Source: JACOTV01 sp964445135
GTDB lineage: Bacteria > Patescibacteriota > Microgenomatia > UBA1406 > GWC2-37-13
Assembly: GCA_964445135.1 (NCBI GenBank)
Contig: CAYUJW010000023.1
Coordinates: 1 to 16,207, forward strand
DNA: 16,207 nt
Reading direction: 5' to 3'
Of this stretch, positions 1-6,735 are shown in pieces; within the stretch, counting starts at the first letter, position 1; each line of letters starts with the position of its first letter. Position numbers and translations under genes: made by a program. The notes beneath the pieces were generated by a model. The model was not told where the DNA came from. It was given only the letters and a program-made list of their open reading frames with translations, and made no database searches.

Positions 1-945
1 CTTGTTGGACCAAAAGAAGTGGCAACTGGTGACACACTCACCCGCCAAGACGAGCCAATTTTGCTTGAACAAATCACTTTTGCAGAACCAGTTATTTCCC
101 TGGCTATTGAACCAAAGACAAAAGCTGATCAAGAAAAGCTTGGATTTGCACTTCAGCGCTTGGCTGAAGAAGATCCAACGTTCCGTGTGAAAATGGACCA
201 TGACACCGGCCAAACTATCATGTCTGGTATGGGAGAACTCCATTTGGAGATTTTGGTCGACCGCATGAAGCGAGAAATGGGCATGGACGCAAATGTAGGT
301 AAACCAATGGTTGCATATCGTGAAACAATCGGTGGTCCTGGACAAGCTGAGGCAAAGTATATTAAGCAATCAGGAGGCCGCGGTCAGTATGGTCATTGTT
401 TGATCCGACTCTATCCTCTTGGTCGCGGTGAAGGATTCCAGTTTGTAAACGCCATTAAAGGTGCAGCCATTCCAAACGAATTCATTCCATCTGTTGAAAA
501 AGGTGTCATTGAAGCGTTGGAAAAGGGCGTACTCCTAGGCTACCCAATGACCGACCTCAAAGTCGAGCTGTATGATGGTAGTTACCATGACGTAGATTCC
601 TCAGATATCGCATTTAAGATTGCAGGCTCAATGGCTTTGCAAGATGGTGCGAAAAAAGCAGGACTTGTACTCTTGGAGCCAATCATGAAAATGGAAATTA
701 CCGTTCCTGATGAATTTATGGGTACCGTAATTGGCGATGTATCAAGTAAACGCGGTAAGATCTTAGGTAGCGAGAAGAAAAATAAAGTCACTATCATTCG
801 TGCCTATGTGCCGCTTGCTGAGCTTTCCGGATATGTCACCACGCTTCGATCTCTGACAGAGGGACGCGGCATTCCATACATGGAGCCATCACATTACGAA
901 GAAGTGCCAAACAATATTGTCGCCGCTTTGCAAAACGCCAAATAA
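1..945 (+). CDS. fusA: Elongation factor G, C-terminal part (5' end outside window)
   Basis: This is the last 314 residues of translational GTPase EF-G, which moves tRNA-mRNA through the ribosome and helps ribosome recycling. The frame is open from base 1 (LVGPKEVATGDTL...), so the GTPase domain and most of domain II lie upstream. Visible parts are the end of domain II, domain III (MGELHLEI followed by VDRMKREMG), domain IV (SGGRGQYGH and YDGSYHDVDSS) and domain V (LLEPIMKMEITVP, GDVSSKRGKI and the closing SHYEEVP). These are all strongly conserved in EF-G. About 314 residues matches the 3' 45 percent of a roughly 700-residue protein. The frame is intact to TAA, and a hairpin terminator begins directly at the stop codon. 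Family assignment is secure. Paralogue status cannot be judged without the N-terminus. Confidence 0.97.
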   Translation, partial: LVGPKEVATGDTLTRQDEPILLEQITFAEPVISLAIEPKTKADQEKLGFALQRLAEEDPTFRVKMDHDTGQTIMSGMGELHLEILVDRMKREMGMDANVGKPMVAYRETIGGPGQAEAKYIKQSGGRGQYGHCLIRLYPLGRGEGFQFVNAIKGAAIPNEFIPSVEKGVIEALEKGVLLGYPMTDLKVELYDGSYHDVDSSDIAFKIAGSMALQDGAKKAGLVLLEPIMKMEITVPDEFMGTVIGDVSSKRGKILGSEKKNKVTIIRAYVPLAELSGYVTTLRSLTEGRGIPYMEPSHYEEVPNNIVAALQNAK

Positions 946-995
946 GCCAAAATACGCTCGTGTGATTGGAATAATCACTCAACGTATTGGCTTTT
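946..995 (+). terminator. Rho-independent-like terminator after fusA
   Basis: Immediately after the TAA, GCCAA (946-950) and TACG (953-956) pair with CGTA-TTGGC (983-991), leaving a 2-base bulge. An inner stem GTGATT (962-967) pairs with AATCAC (973-978). The hairpin ends in TTTT (992-995). The U-run is short, so this is a moderately confident terminator. Confidence 0.6.
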
Positions 996-1041
996 GTGGA
1001 TCGTTGGCTGTGCAGACTTTATCAACTGACGCACCCGGTTT

Positions 1042-1086
1042 CGCAATTCGTTAATCCGCAATGCGTTAATTCATAATCCGTAATTC
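1042..1086. repeat. Three degenerate 15-bp tandem units upstream of the phosphoesterase gene
   Basis: Three consecutive 15-mers are related by eye: 1042-1056 (CGCAATTCGTTAATC), 1057-1071 (CGCAATGCGTTAATT) and 1072-1086 (CATAATCCGTAATTC). Units 1 and 2 differ at two positions and unit 3 is more diverged. They end 9 bases before the GTG start at 1096. No function is known to me; this could be a decayed minisatellite or protein-binding sites. Confidence 0.5.
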
Positions 1087-1095
1087 TCTCAAACC

Positions 1096-1761
1096 GTGAA
1101 ATACCTCATATTCTCAGACACTCACCTTACGCCGCAATTTGAGCCGGACAAGTGTCGACTATTGCTTGAGGCCATACGTGATGCTGATCGTGTCATCATC
1201 AATGGAGATTTTTGGGAAGGATATCTTTGCTCATTTGATGAGCTTGTAGCTTCCCAATGGAGCAAAAAACTCTTCCCCGCTCTTTTGGCAAAAAAAGCAA
1301 TCTACCTCTTTGGAAATCATGATCTAAAAAAACTATCAGATGAACGGGTGAACTTGTTTTGTGAAAAAACTGCTTCACAATATGAGTTTAAGAGCGGTGA
1401 TTTTACCTTTATAGTCGAACACGGTGACCGAGTATATCCCATGCTCGATTCAAGAATCGGGCTTATGTTGCCAGGATGGATTATCAAGATATTACAAAGC
1501 GTTGAGGAGCTGGCGCTTCGCATATTTGGACATGGTTTCACGCACCACGCATACCGACCGATGAATGAAAAAGTAAAAAAAGGGGAGATCATTTCACAGA
1601 TGGATGAGCACACCTATCTTGTGATGGGACACACACACTACGGTGAAGTCGACCACAACGCACGATACATCAATAGCGGATTCAATAAGTATGGATATAT
1701 AAGCTACGTGACCGTTGAAGATGGAAAGATCGACCTCATTCAGAAGAAATATAAGGAATAG
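1096..1761 (+). CDS. Calcineurin-like metallophosphoesterase
   Basis: A 221-residue cytoplasmic two-metal phosphoesterase. The core motifs appear in order: D8-x-H10 (SDTH), GD at 37-38 (NGDFWEG), GNHD at 73-76, an H109-G-D (EHGD) block and GHTH at 178-181. Together these supply the usual dinuclear metal ligands and catalytic His. The motif spacing and the GDFWEG block resemble LpxH-like (UDP-2,3-diacylglucosamine hydrolase-type) enzymes, but substrate cannot be assigned and a lipid A role is not supported by context. The start is GTG; the SDTH motif eight residues in fixes it, and no Shine-Dalgarno sequence is visible (upstream CTCTCAAACC). The gene is convergent with the Lon-like ATPase, with 6 bp between stops. 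It probably has its own promoter after the fusA terminator. Confidence 0.9.
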   Translation: MKYLIFSDTHLTPQFEPDKCRLLLEAIRDADRVIINGDFWEGYLCSFDELVASQWSKKLFPALLAKKAIYLFGNHDLKKLSDERVNLFCEKTASQYEFKSGDFTFIVEHGDRVYPMLDSRIGLMLPGWIIKILQSVEELALRIFGHGFTHHAYRPMNEKVKKGEIISQMDEHTYLVMGHTHYGEVDHNARYINSGFNKYGYISYVTVEDGKIDLIQKKYKE

Positions 1762-1767
1762 GTGCTC

Positions 1768-2850
1768 TTACCCCATTACGCCGCCTTCGACAAATTCGCG
1801 CACATTCTGATCGTTTACGACAAACTTCATTCCCTGGCCACTGACGATCTTTAAGGCAGCCTTGCGTATCACGCCGTCTATGGTTCGCTCTAGGGTACGA
1901 ATACCGGCGTCAAAGCCCAAGGGACGCGTCAGTTTGGACCATGTGGCATCATCAACTGTCACGGCATCTGCGGGGAGCCCTGCGTTCTTGAGGGCCTTAG
2001 GCAACACATACTCTTTGGCGATCGTGATCTTTTCGGCATCGGTATAGCTTGGCATCTGGATGACCTCTAGGCGATCAAGTACCGCGGTTGAAATATCGCG
2101 CGTATTATTGGCTGTTGCCACAAACAGAGCTTGGGACAAATCAAATGGATAGTCGATAAAATAGTCCGTATATGATTTGTTTTGCCCAGGATCCAGCAGC
2201 TCAATCAACACACCCATGACAGCCGAGCGCGCTTCTGGAGTCACACGATCAAGCTCGTCAAGGAGAATGACGGGATTGCGAGTGCCAGCCAAGCGCAGAT
2301 TGCGAATGACTTGTCCGGGTTCTGCCTGTGGCGTTGTTTTTGACTGGCCGCGCAAATCCAAGGCAGACGACAAACCTCCAAATGGAATGCGGATAAACTT
2401 TCGCCCCAAGGCCTCAGCAATAGACTTAGCAAAAGTAGTTTTACCCGTACCCGCCAAGCCAACAAAAAAGAGAATTGGCGCATGAAATGGCGCGTGCTGA
2501 CCTTGAAATTTCTTTTGCATGATCAACACGGACAAGTACTCCAGCACGCGTGCCTTAATCTTTTCCAACGCATGGTGATTGGCATCAAGCACTGCCTTGG
2601 CCTTTGCGACATCGAGCGTGTCTTGTGACATTGTCTCCCATGGCAAGTTGGTGATCCAATCTATATATTTGTCCGTGATATCAAGCTGTGAAAAATTGCC
2701 GCCATATTGAAGCGTAAGTTCGATACGTTCAATCTGGTGCAACGCTTTTTCCTTCAAGTCAGCCGGAAGCTTGGATGCTTCAAGCTTGGTGTGCAGCAGT
2801 TGAACTTCACTGTTTCCATCTTTTAAATTCATTGGTGTGAATGCTCCCAT
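1768..2850 (-). CDS. Lon-type AAA+ ATPase lacking the protease domain
   Basis: The 360-residue protein matches the middle of Lon protease. Residues about 15-115 resemble the Lon helical linker (WITNLPWE then LEKIKARVLEYLSV). The ATPase follows: Walker A GLAGTGKT 131-138, Walker B VILLDE 194-199, sensor-1 region ATANN 245-249, arginine-finger position R260 in VLDRLEVI, and sensor-2 R318 in AGIRTLERTI. The Lon N-terminal substrate domain and the C-terminal Ser/Lys protease domain are both absent. The protein stops about 40 residues after sensor 2, and the next 3' sequence is the convergent phosphoesterase gene, so no remnant protease is left in another frame. Lon itself is about 770-800 residues. 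The likely role is an ATP-driven unfoldase or remodeller, possibly partnered in trans (inference). The start at 2850 is not certain; Met7 (2832), preceded by GGGAG, is an alternative. The ATPase itself looks active. Confidence 0.9.
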   Translation of the reverse strand: MGAFTPMNLKDGNSEVQLLHTKLEASKLPADLKEKALHQIERIELTLQYGGNFSQLDITDKYIDWITNLPWETMSQDTLDVAKAKAVLDANHHALEKIKARVLEYLSVLIMQKKFQGQHAPFHAPILFFVGLAGTGKTTFAKSIAEALGRKFIRIPFGGLSSALDLRGQSKTTPQAEPGQVIRNLRLAGTRNPVILLDELDRVTPEARSAVMGVLIELLDPGQNKSYTDYFIDYPFDLSQALFVATANNTRDISTAVLDRLEVIQMPSYTDAEKITIAKEYVLPKALKNAGLPADAVTVDDATWSKLTRPLGFDAGIRTLERTIDGVIRKAALKIVSGQGMKFVVNDQNVREFVEGGVMG

Positions 2851-2852
2851 AA

Positions 2853-2880
2853 GATATATTCTTCGTATTCAAATTGTCAT
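2853..2880 (-). promoter_or_regulatory. Possible promoter of the Lon-like gene
   Basis: Read on the minus strand, ATGACA (2875-2880) is followed after 16 bp by TATATC (2853-2858), which ends 2 bases before the 2850 start. If used, transcription would begin at or inside the annotated start and favour initiation at Met7. The -10 match is weak. Confidence 0.25.
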
Positions 2881-2950
2881 CGTTATTTACATATTTTCAC
2901 ATTCGCATATCTTCACATGTGCCCAAAGTGTTAGCAGTCTCGGTGTTTGC

Positions 2951-2979
2951 TTGACAAAATGTGTGAAATACGTTATAAA
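2951..2979 (+). promoter_or_regulatory. Strong sigma70-type promoter of groES-groEL
   Basis: A perfect TTGACA (2951-2956), a 17-bp spacer and TATAAA (2974-2979) sit 67 bp upstream of the groES ATG. The predicted transcription start is near 2986, which places a long inverted repeat at the very 5' end of the mRNA. No clear CIRCE operator is present. Confidence 0.8.
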
Positions 2980-2984
2980 ATACT

Positions 2985-3020
2985 ACTGATAGTTACTCAA
3001 AGAGTAGATCTTTTATCAGT
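2985..3020 (+). promoter_or_regulatory. Hairpin or operator at the 5' end of the groES mRNA
   Basis: ACTGATA (2985-2991) pairs with TATCAGT (3014-3020). Inside it, TACTC (2994-2998) pairs with GAGTA (3002-3006) across an AAA loop. The repeat starts at the predicted +1. It could be an mRNA-stabilising 5' hairpin, a temperature-sensing leader, or a repressor operator; sequence alone does not decide. Confidence 0.55.
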
Positions 3021-3045
3021 TTAAAAGTTATTTCAAAAAATATCT

Positions 3046-3351
3046 ATGGGAAAAACCAATTCCACGATCAAACCCCTTCATGATTATGTATTAGTTGCAC
3101 CAGCCCAAGCCGAAGAAACCACCGCCTCAGGCATTATATTACCATCTGCCGCCAAAGAGAAACCTCAAATGGGAGAAGTTATGGCAGTTGGACCCGGCAG
3201 CTATGATGAAGATGGTGAAAAACGCATGCCGATGGATGTCAAAGTAGGAGACCGTGTGCTTTACAAAAAATGGGGCAGCGAAGAGATCAAGATCGGCCGC
3301 GATGAGATGATGCTTATTAAACAATCAGACATCATGGCAATCGTTCAATAA
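3046..3351 (+). CDS. groES: Co-chaperonin GroES (Hsp10)
   Basis: A 101-residue co-chaperonin that caps the GroEL ring during protein folding. It shows the family order: N-terminal IKPLHDYVLVAP, the mobile loop with the hydrophobic GroEL-binding stretch ASGIILP (about 28-34), the roof-loop region MAVGPG, VKVGDRVLYKKWG, and the closing DIMAIVQ. Length is normal (95-105). The ATG at 3046 has no Shine-Dalgarno sequence (AAAAAATATCT upstream). It is first in an operon with groEL, 67 bp downstream, under the TTGACA/TATAAA promoter. Confidence 0.97.
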   Translation: MGKTNSTIKPLHDYVLVAPAQAEETTASGIILPSAAKEKPQMGEVMAVGPGSYDEDGEKRMPMDVKVGDRVLYKKWGSEEIKIGRDEMMLIKQSDIMAIVQ

Positions 3352-3362
3352 TACCAAATCAG

Positions 3363-3391
3363 TAATGACGCACGTTTTATAGTGCGCATTA
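3363..3391 (+). other. Intercistronic hairpin between groES and groEL
   Basis: TAATG-a-CGCAC (3363-3373) pairs with GTGCG-CATTA (3382-3391) around an 8-base loop, a 10-bp stem with one bulge. No U-run follows, so it is unlikely to be a full terminator. It may set mRNA processing or the groES:groEL ratio (inference). Confidence 0.5.
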
Positions 3392-3418
3392 CACACTTAC
3401 AAATTCTTTAATTAACTT

Positions 3419-5098
3419 ATGTCAGCAAAACAAATCATATACGGACCAGAAGCTCGAGCAAAGCTCATGAGCGGAGTAAACAAATTAGCAGATGCAGTGG
3501 CCACCACGCTTGGACCAAAAGGGCGAAACGTCGCGCTTGATAAGAAATGGGGAGCGCCCGCTGTCTTGCACGACGGAGTATCTGTCGCACGTGAGATTGA
3601 ACTTGAGGATCCATTTGAAAATATGGGAGCACAGCTTGTCAAAGAGGCAGCTTCAAAAACAGCCGATGTTGCAGGTGACGGAACAACCACGGCCACCGTC
3701 CTCACACGAGCAATTGTCCAAGAAGGAATCAAGATGATTAATTCTGGAGCAAACGCAATGATGATGAGCAATGGTATCATGACCGCAAGCACTCATATTG
3801 TTGAAGCTTTGAAAAAAAGCGCGAAGCAAATTGGTATTGATGACGCGGCAAACGTTGCCACCATTTCAGCTGGAAATGCTGTGCTTGGTGAGCATATTGC
3901 TGATGCTTTGCGAAAGGTTGGAGGAAAAGACGGCGTTGTGACAATTGAAGAGGGCAAGTCCCTTGAGACAACCGTCAAACACAAAGAAGGTATGGAGTTT
4001 GATCGCGGATATGCATCGTCATACTTCTCAACTGATCGAGAGAAGATGATTGCTGAAATCCCAAACCCCTACATTCTTATTACGGACAAAAAAATCAGCG
4101 CGATTGCCGATCTCTTGCCGTTTTTAGAAAACGTCGTCAAAGTAACCAAAAACATCGTCATCATTGCTGATGATGTTGACGGCGAAGCTCTCGCCACCTT
4201 GGTTGTTAACAATCTGCGCGGCACATTTCAAGCGCTTGTCGTCAAAGCCCCAGGCTTTGGTGATCGACGAAAAGAAATGCTTCAAGATATTGCCACCTTA
4301 ACTGGCGGAAGCGTTATTTCAGAGGAGATTGGAAAAACTCTTGAAAACGTTGACATCCAGGTTGATTGTGGACGCGCCGATTTGGTCAAGTCTGACAAAG
4401 ACACCACACAAATTATCGGTGGCGCCGGTGACAAGACTGAGATCAAAAAACGTGTCAGTCAGATCAAGGCTCAACTCACCAACACCACATCTGAGTTTGA
4501 TCGCGAAAAACTCCAAGAACGTTTGGCCAAATTGACAGGCGGAGTTGGAGTAATTGAACTTGGAGCCGCAAGTGAAGTGGAGTTGAAAGATAAAAAAGAG
4601 CGCGTCACAGATGCCTTGGCCGCCACAAAAGCCGCACTTGAGGAGGGAATTGTTCCCGGCGGAGCTGTTGCTCTTTTGGCAATTGCTCAAAAGATGGATT
4701 CTGTCACCTATAAACTTTCAGGAGACGAGGCAATTGGCTTTACCATTGTGAAGCGCGCTCTTGAAGCACCATTTATGAAATTGATGGAGAACGCTGGCTT
4801 AAACCCAGGCTTACTGCTTGAGAAAGCACGCACATCAAGCATAAAGGGCTTAGGGTTTAATGTTGTCAAACTCGACAGCGAATCAACGGCAGTTGCCGAA
4901 GATATGGTTGCAGCCGGCATCATCGATCCTTTGAAAGTGGTTCGTACTGCAATACAAAATGCTACTTCTGTTGCCAAGATGATCCTGACAACTGAGGCAT
5001 TGGTCGCTGAAAAACCAGAGCCAAAAGGCCCACCCGCCCCTCCAATGGGAGGCGGAATGCCAGGTGGAATGGGTGGCATGGGCGGAATGGACTTCTAA
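3419..5098 (+). CDS. groEL: Chaperonin GroEL (Hsp60)
   Basis: A 559-residue ATP-dependent folding chaperonin that forms double heptameric rings with GroES. The ATPase residues are present at the same numbers as in E. coli: D52 (HDGVSVAREIEL), D87 (AGDGTTTATVL) and D398 (VTDALAATKAALEEG). The apical domain and intermediate hinges are intact. The C-terminus is a Gly/Met-rich tail (residues about 543-557, MGGGMPGGM...) ending in DF. The nucleotide loop reads VPGGAVAL where most GroELs have GGGVAL or GGGTAL. Length is slightly above the usual 540-548. The gene follows groES in one operon, with no visible Shine-Dalgarno before the ATG (TTTAATTAACTT), and ends at a strong terminator. Confidence 0.98.
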   Translation: MSAKQIIYGPEARAKLMSGVNKLADAVATTLGPKGRNVALDKKWGAPAVLHDGVSVAREIELEDPFENMGAQLVKEAASKTADVAGDGTTTATVLTRAIVQEGIKMINSGANAMMMSNGIMTASTHIVEALKKSAKQIGIDDAANVATISAGNAVLGEHIADALRKVGGKDGVVTIEEGKSLETTVKHKEGMEFDRGYASSYFSTDREKMIAEIPNPYILITDKKISAIADLLPFLENVVKVTKNIVIIADDVDGEALATLVVNNLRGTFQALVVKAPGFGDRRKEMLQDIATLTGGSVISEEIGKTLENVDIQVDCGRADLVKSDKDTTQIIGGAGDKTEIKKRVSQIKAQLTNTTSEFDREKLQERLAKLTGGVGVIELGAASEVELKDKKERVTDALAATKAALEEGIVPGGAVALLAIAQKMDSVTYKLSGDEAIGFTIVKRALEAPFMKLMENAGLNPGLLLEKARTSSIKGLGFNVVKLDSESTAVAEDMVAAGIIDPLKVVRTAIQNATSVAKMILTTEALVAEKPEPKGPPAPPMGGGMPGGMGGMGGMDF

Positions 5099-5122
5099 AA
5101 TCCCCCAACCACACTTACCATC

Positions 5123-5155
5123 AAAAAGCCCCGCCTTCACGGCGGGGCTTTTTTT
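5123..5155. terminator. Bidirectional intrinsic terminator after groEL
   Basis: A GC-rich 9-bp stem, AGCCCCGCC (5127-5135) with GGCGGGGCT (5141-5149), has a 5-base loop. It is preceded by a run of A and followed by T to 5155. It therefore works on paper in both directions, ending groEL on plus and the small membrane-protein gene on minus. Confidence 0.93.
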
Positions 5156-5178
5156 AATGAACAAAATAAAAGGTCTGA

Positions 5179-5361
5179 TTATTTCTGCATCATGACGGTT
5201 GAGATCTGTCCGGCATAAAACATGAGGGCGAGTGCGGCAATTACCACAAACACTACCCCGATTCGGATGACTGGACTATCCAATGGATCACGATTATTAA
5301 CTTTTCGCTCTGCAACGGGAGCTGTTTTTTTCACCACTTTTTTGGTCTTTTTGACTGCCAT
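5179..5361 (-). CDS. Small single-pass membrane protein, Lys-rich N-terminus
   Basis: A 60-residue protein. Residues 1-30 are strongly basic (MAVKKTKKVVKKTAPVAERK), then a single hydrophobic helix at about 31-49 (VIRIGVVFVVIAALALMFYAG) and a short polar end. By the positive-inside rule the Lys-rich part would face the cytoplasm. I do not recognise the family. Evidence that it is a real gene: a good TTGACA-N18-TATACT promoter about 90 bp upstream on the same strand, a strong terminator just downstream, and a clean coding pattern. No Shine-Dalgarno is visible. The basic tail might contact nucleic acid or lipid headgroups (inference only). Confidence 0.7.
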   Translation of the reverse strand: MAVKKTKKVVKKTAPVAERKVNNRDPLDSPVIRIGVVFVVIAALALMFYAGQISTVMMQK

Positions 5362-5451
5362 ATGTATAAATATTGAAATTATGTAATAAGCTATGGGTGC
5401 TTTGTGGATAATTCCTCAAGCAAACCATATCTTTTTATGTATCTGATATTG

Positions 5452-5481
5452 AGTATAGAGTACTCAAAAGTCACGTGTCAA
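5452..5481 (-). promoter_or_regulatory. Promoter of the 60-residue membrane-protein gene
   Basis: On the minus strand, TTGACA (complement of 5476-5481), an 18-bp spacer and TATACT (complement of 5452-5457) lie just past the stop codon of the upstream DUF1189-like gene. The predicted leader is about 85 nt. The spacer contains the 8-bp palindrome GAGTACTC. Confidence 0.65.
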
Positions 5482-5482
5482 G

Positions 5483-6391
5483 TTATGCGCGTGGCTGGGG
5501 TTGTTTCTTATGAAGGAGGAAAAGACACCAGAAGGTAAAGATCAGTAGAAAATAGAGGGGATTGTAAGCCTCCATAAGAGCGCGCTTTAAGAGTGCATCG
5601 ATAAGAAAAGGCGTGACGAATGCATGCATAGTAAATCGGTAACTTTGCTTATAGCTCATGCGAACTGATGAAATAGCAGATATTGCATATACATATCCTG
5701 CAAGAAGCAGAAAGTAAACAAGATGAAAGAGCAGCACGCCAAGCGTTCCAAAAACCAGCAAGCCACCGGTGACGACCAATATCAGCCAGGCATATATCGT
5801 CCAAGCATTTTGCGCAAGAAACGTTGCAACACTAGCCACCATACTTGCAAATGAGCTGCGATTGAGCTCAACATCTTCCTTGATCATGGATGATATGGGA
5901 TACACTTCATACGAATCCTTGAGTCCAGACTGTCCCGGCACCACGATTGACTTGTTGGTCACAAGCACCAACGCATCAGACTTCACATAATCGCTTTCCT
6001 TTGCCGCCGGATCAATCACTGCAAAATAAGAATAAGAAACATTTTCTGCAGTTTGAATATTGTCACCCTTGATCAAAATTGGGGTTGTGCTATTGGTAGA
6101 CAGCTGCCCGTCTTTGATAGAAAACGTTTTGCCCACAGGGTATGCGGAGACAATACGATTTTGAAGCTTTGGCAATTCAGTACGGGCTTTTGGGATCCAA
6201 AGCGCCAAAACCACCGACAGAATGATAGACCACAGCACCATGTAGAGCGCAAAAAATACGCTCAGGAATTTGAGAGAGAAAGAAAAAGAGGAGGTTTTTA
6301 GATGAGGATAGTAAGCCGGATTAAATACGGTGTTTGAAAACACATACCACCATGTTTGAATTTTGTCTCGTGTCCATTGCACAGCTTTCAT
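5483..6391 (-). CDS. DUF1189-like multipass membrane protein
   Basis: A 302-residue integral membrane protein. A cytoplasmic N-terminus (TWWYVFSNTVFNPAYYPHLK) leads to a first helix at about 42-66. A large outside-facing loop (67-190) follows, with a repeated beta-type pattern (FSIKDGQLSTN, YSYFAVIDP, LVLVTNKSIVV). Then come clustered helices at about 196-219, 220-243, 254-268 and 278-294, and a short basic tail. This layout, with the FSIKDGQL element and the closing membrane block, resembles DUF1189 (PF06691), whose function is unknown. I assign it from memory of the pattern, so treat it as probable. The start is supported by GGAG (complement of 6397-6400) 5 nt before the ATG. Its promoter probably lies in the adjacent assembly gap. 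Confidence 0.75.
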   Translation of the reverse strand: MKAVQWTRDKIQTWWYVFSNTVFNPAYYPHLKTSSFSFSLKFLSVFFALYMVLWSIILSVVLALWIPKARTELPKLQNRIVSAYPVGKTFSIKDGQLSTNSTTPILIKGDNIQTAENVSYSYFAVIDPAAKESDYVKSDALVLVTNKSIVVPGQSGLKDSYEVYPISSMIKEDVELNRSSFASMVASVATFLAQNAWTIYAWLILVVTGGLLVFGTLGVLLFHLVYFLLLAGYVYAISAISSVRMSYKQSYRFTMHAFVTPFLIDALLKRALMEAYNPLYFLLIFTFWCLFLLHKKQPQPRA

Positions 6392-6430
6392 ATATTCTCC
6401 AATTGTACTTGACCAATCCTATATATCAAC

Positions 6431-6530
6431 NNNNNNNNNNNNNNNNNNNNNNNNNNNNNNNNNNNNNNNNNNNNNNNNNNNNNNNNNNNNNNNNNNNNNN
6501 NNNNNNNNNNNNNNNNNNNNNNNNNNNNNN
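6431..6530. other. Assembly gap (100 N)
   Basis: One hundred Ns, a standard scaffold-gap length, so true size is unknown. It removes the upstream region of the DUF1189-like gene and the 3' end of tRNA-Tyr, and could hide further tRNA genes. Confidence 0.99.
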
Positions 6531-6531
6531 G

Positions 6532-6614
6532 TCCAGGGGGAGGGATTCGAACCCCCGAAGGTTTACACCAGCAGATTTACAGTCTGCCCCCGTTGGCCAC
6601 TTGGGTACCCCTGG
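6532..6614 (-). tRNA. tRNA-Tyr (anticodon GTA)
   Basis: A class II tRNA read on the minus strand. Acceptor CCAGGGG (complement of 6608-6614) pairs with CCCCTGG (complement of 6533-6539), with discriminator A at 6532. The D-arm reads CCCAAGTGGCCAACGGG, the anticodon arm is CAGAC-TGTAAAT-CTG with GTA, a long variable arm follows, and the T-loop is TTCGAAT. It resembles E. coli tRNA-Tyr closely in D and anticodon arms. Only one base (C) of a possible CCA remains before the gap, so whether CCA is encoded cannot be told. Confidence 0.95.
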
Positions 6615-6633
6615 TCTTATTCTGAACTTGACT

Positions 6634-6639
6634 ATTATA
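6634..6639 (-). promoter_or_regulatory. -10 box for tRNA-Tyr
   Basis: A perfect TATAAT on the minus strand, 19 bp upstream of the mature tRNA 5' end and preceded by TGG. The matching -35 region 17 bp upstream (TTCTAA) is poor. Confidence 0.5.
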
Positions 6640-6724
6640 CCAGTTACTTGCGCTCTTTAGAATATATAAATGTGCAGACATATACGCTATACTTACTGCT
6701 TCGGCCTCAAACGCCACGAACTTT

Positions 6725-6729
6725 AGGAG
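6725..6729 (+). promoter_or_regulatory. Shine-Dalgarno site deciding a GTG start
   Basis: AGGAG lies 6 nt before the GTG at 6736. It is one of the few clear ribosome-binding sites in this window and favours GTG over the downstream ATG at 6754. Confidence 0.75.
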
Positions 6730-6735
6730 TCACAT

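Noticed and set aside
3412..3792. 126-residue open frame antisense to the groEL start
   Set aside because: It mirrors the strongly coding groEL strand, has no recognisable domain, and its composition is what reverse translation of groEL gives.
4319..5164. Several open frames of 93-123 residues antisense to groEL
   Set aside because: Antisense shadows of a conserved gene; one even reads through the strong terminator.
6628..6693. Plus-strand TTGACT and TATACT as a promoter for the MFS gene
   Set aside because: The two boxes are more than 50 bp apart and neither has a partner at proper spacing.
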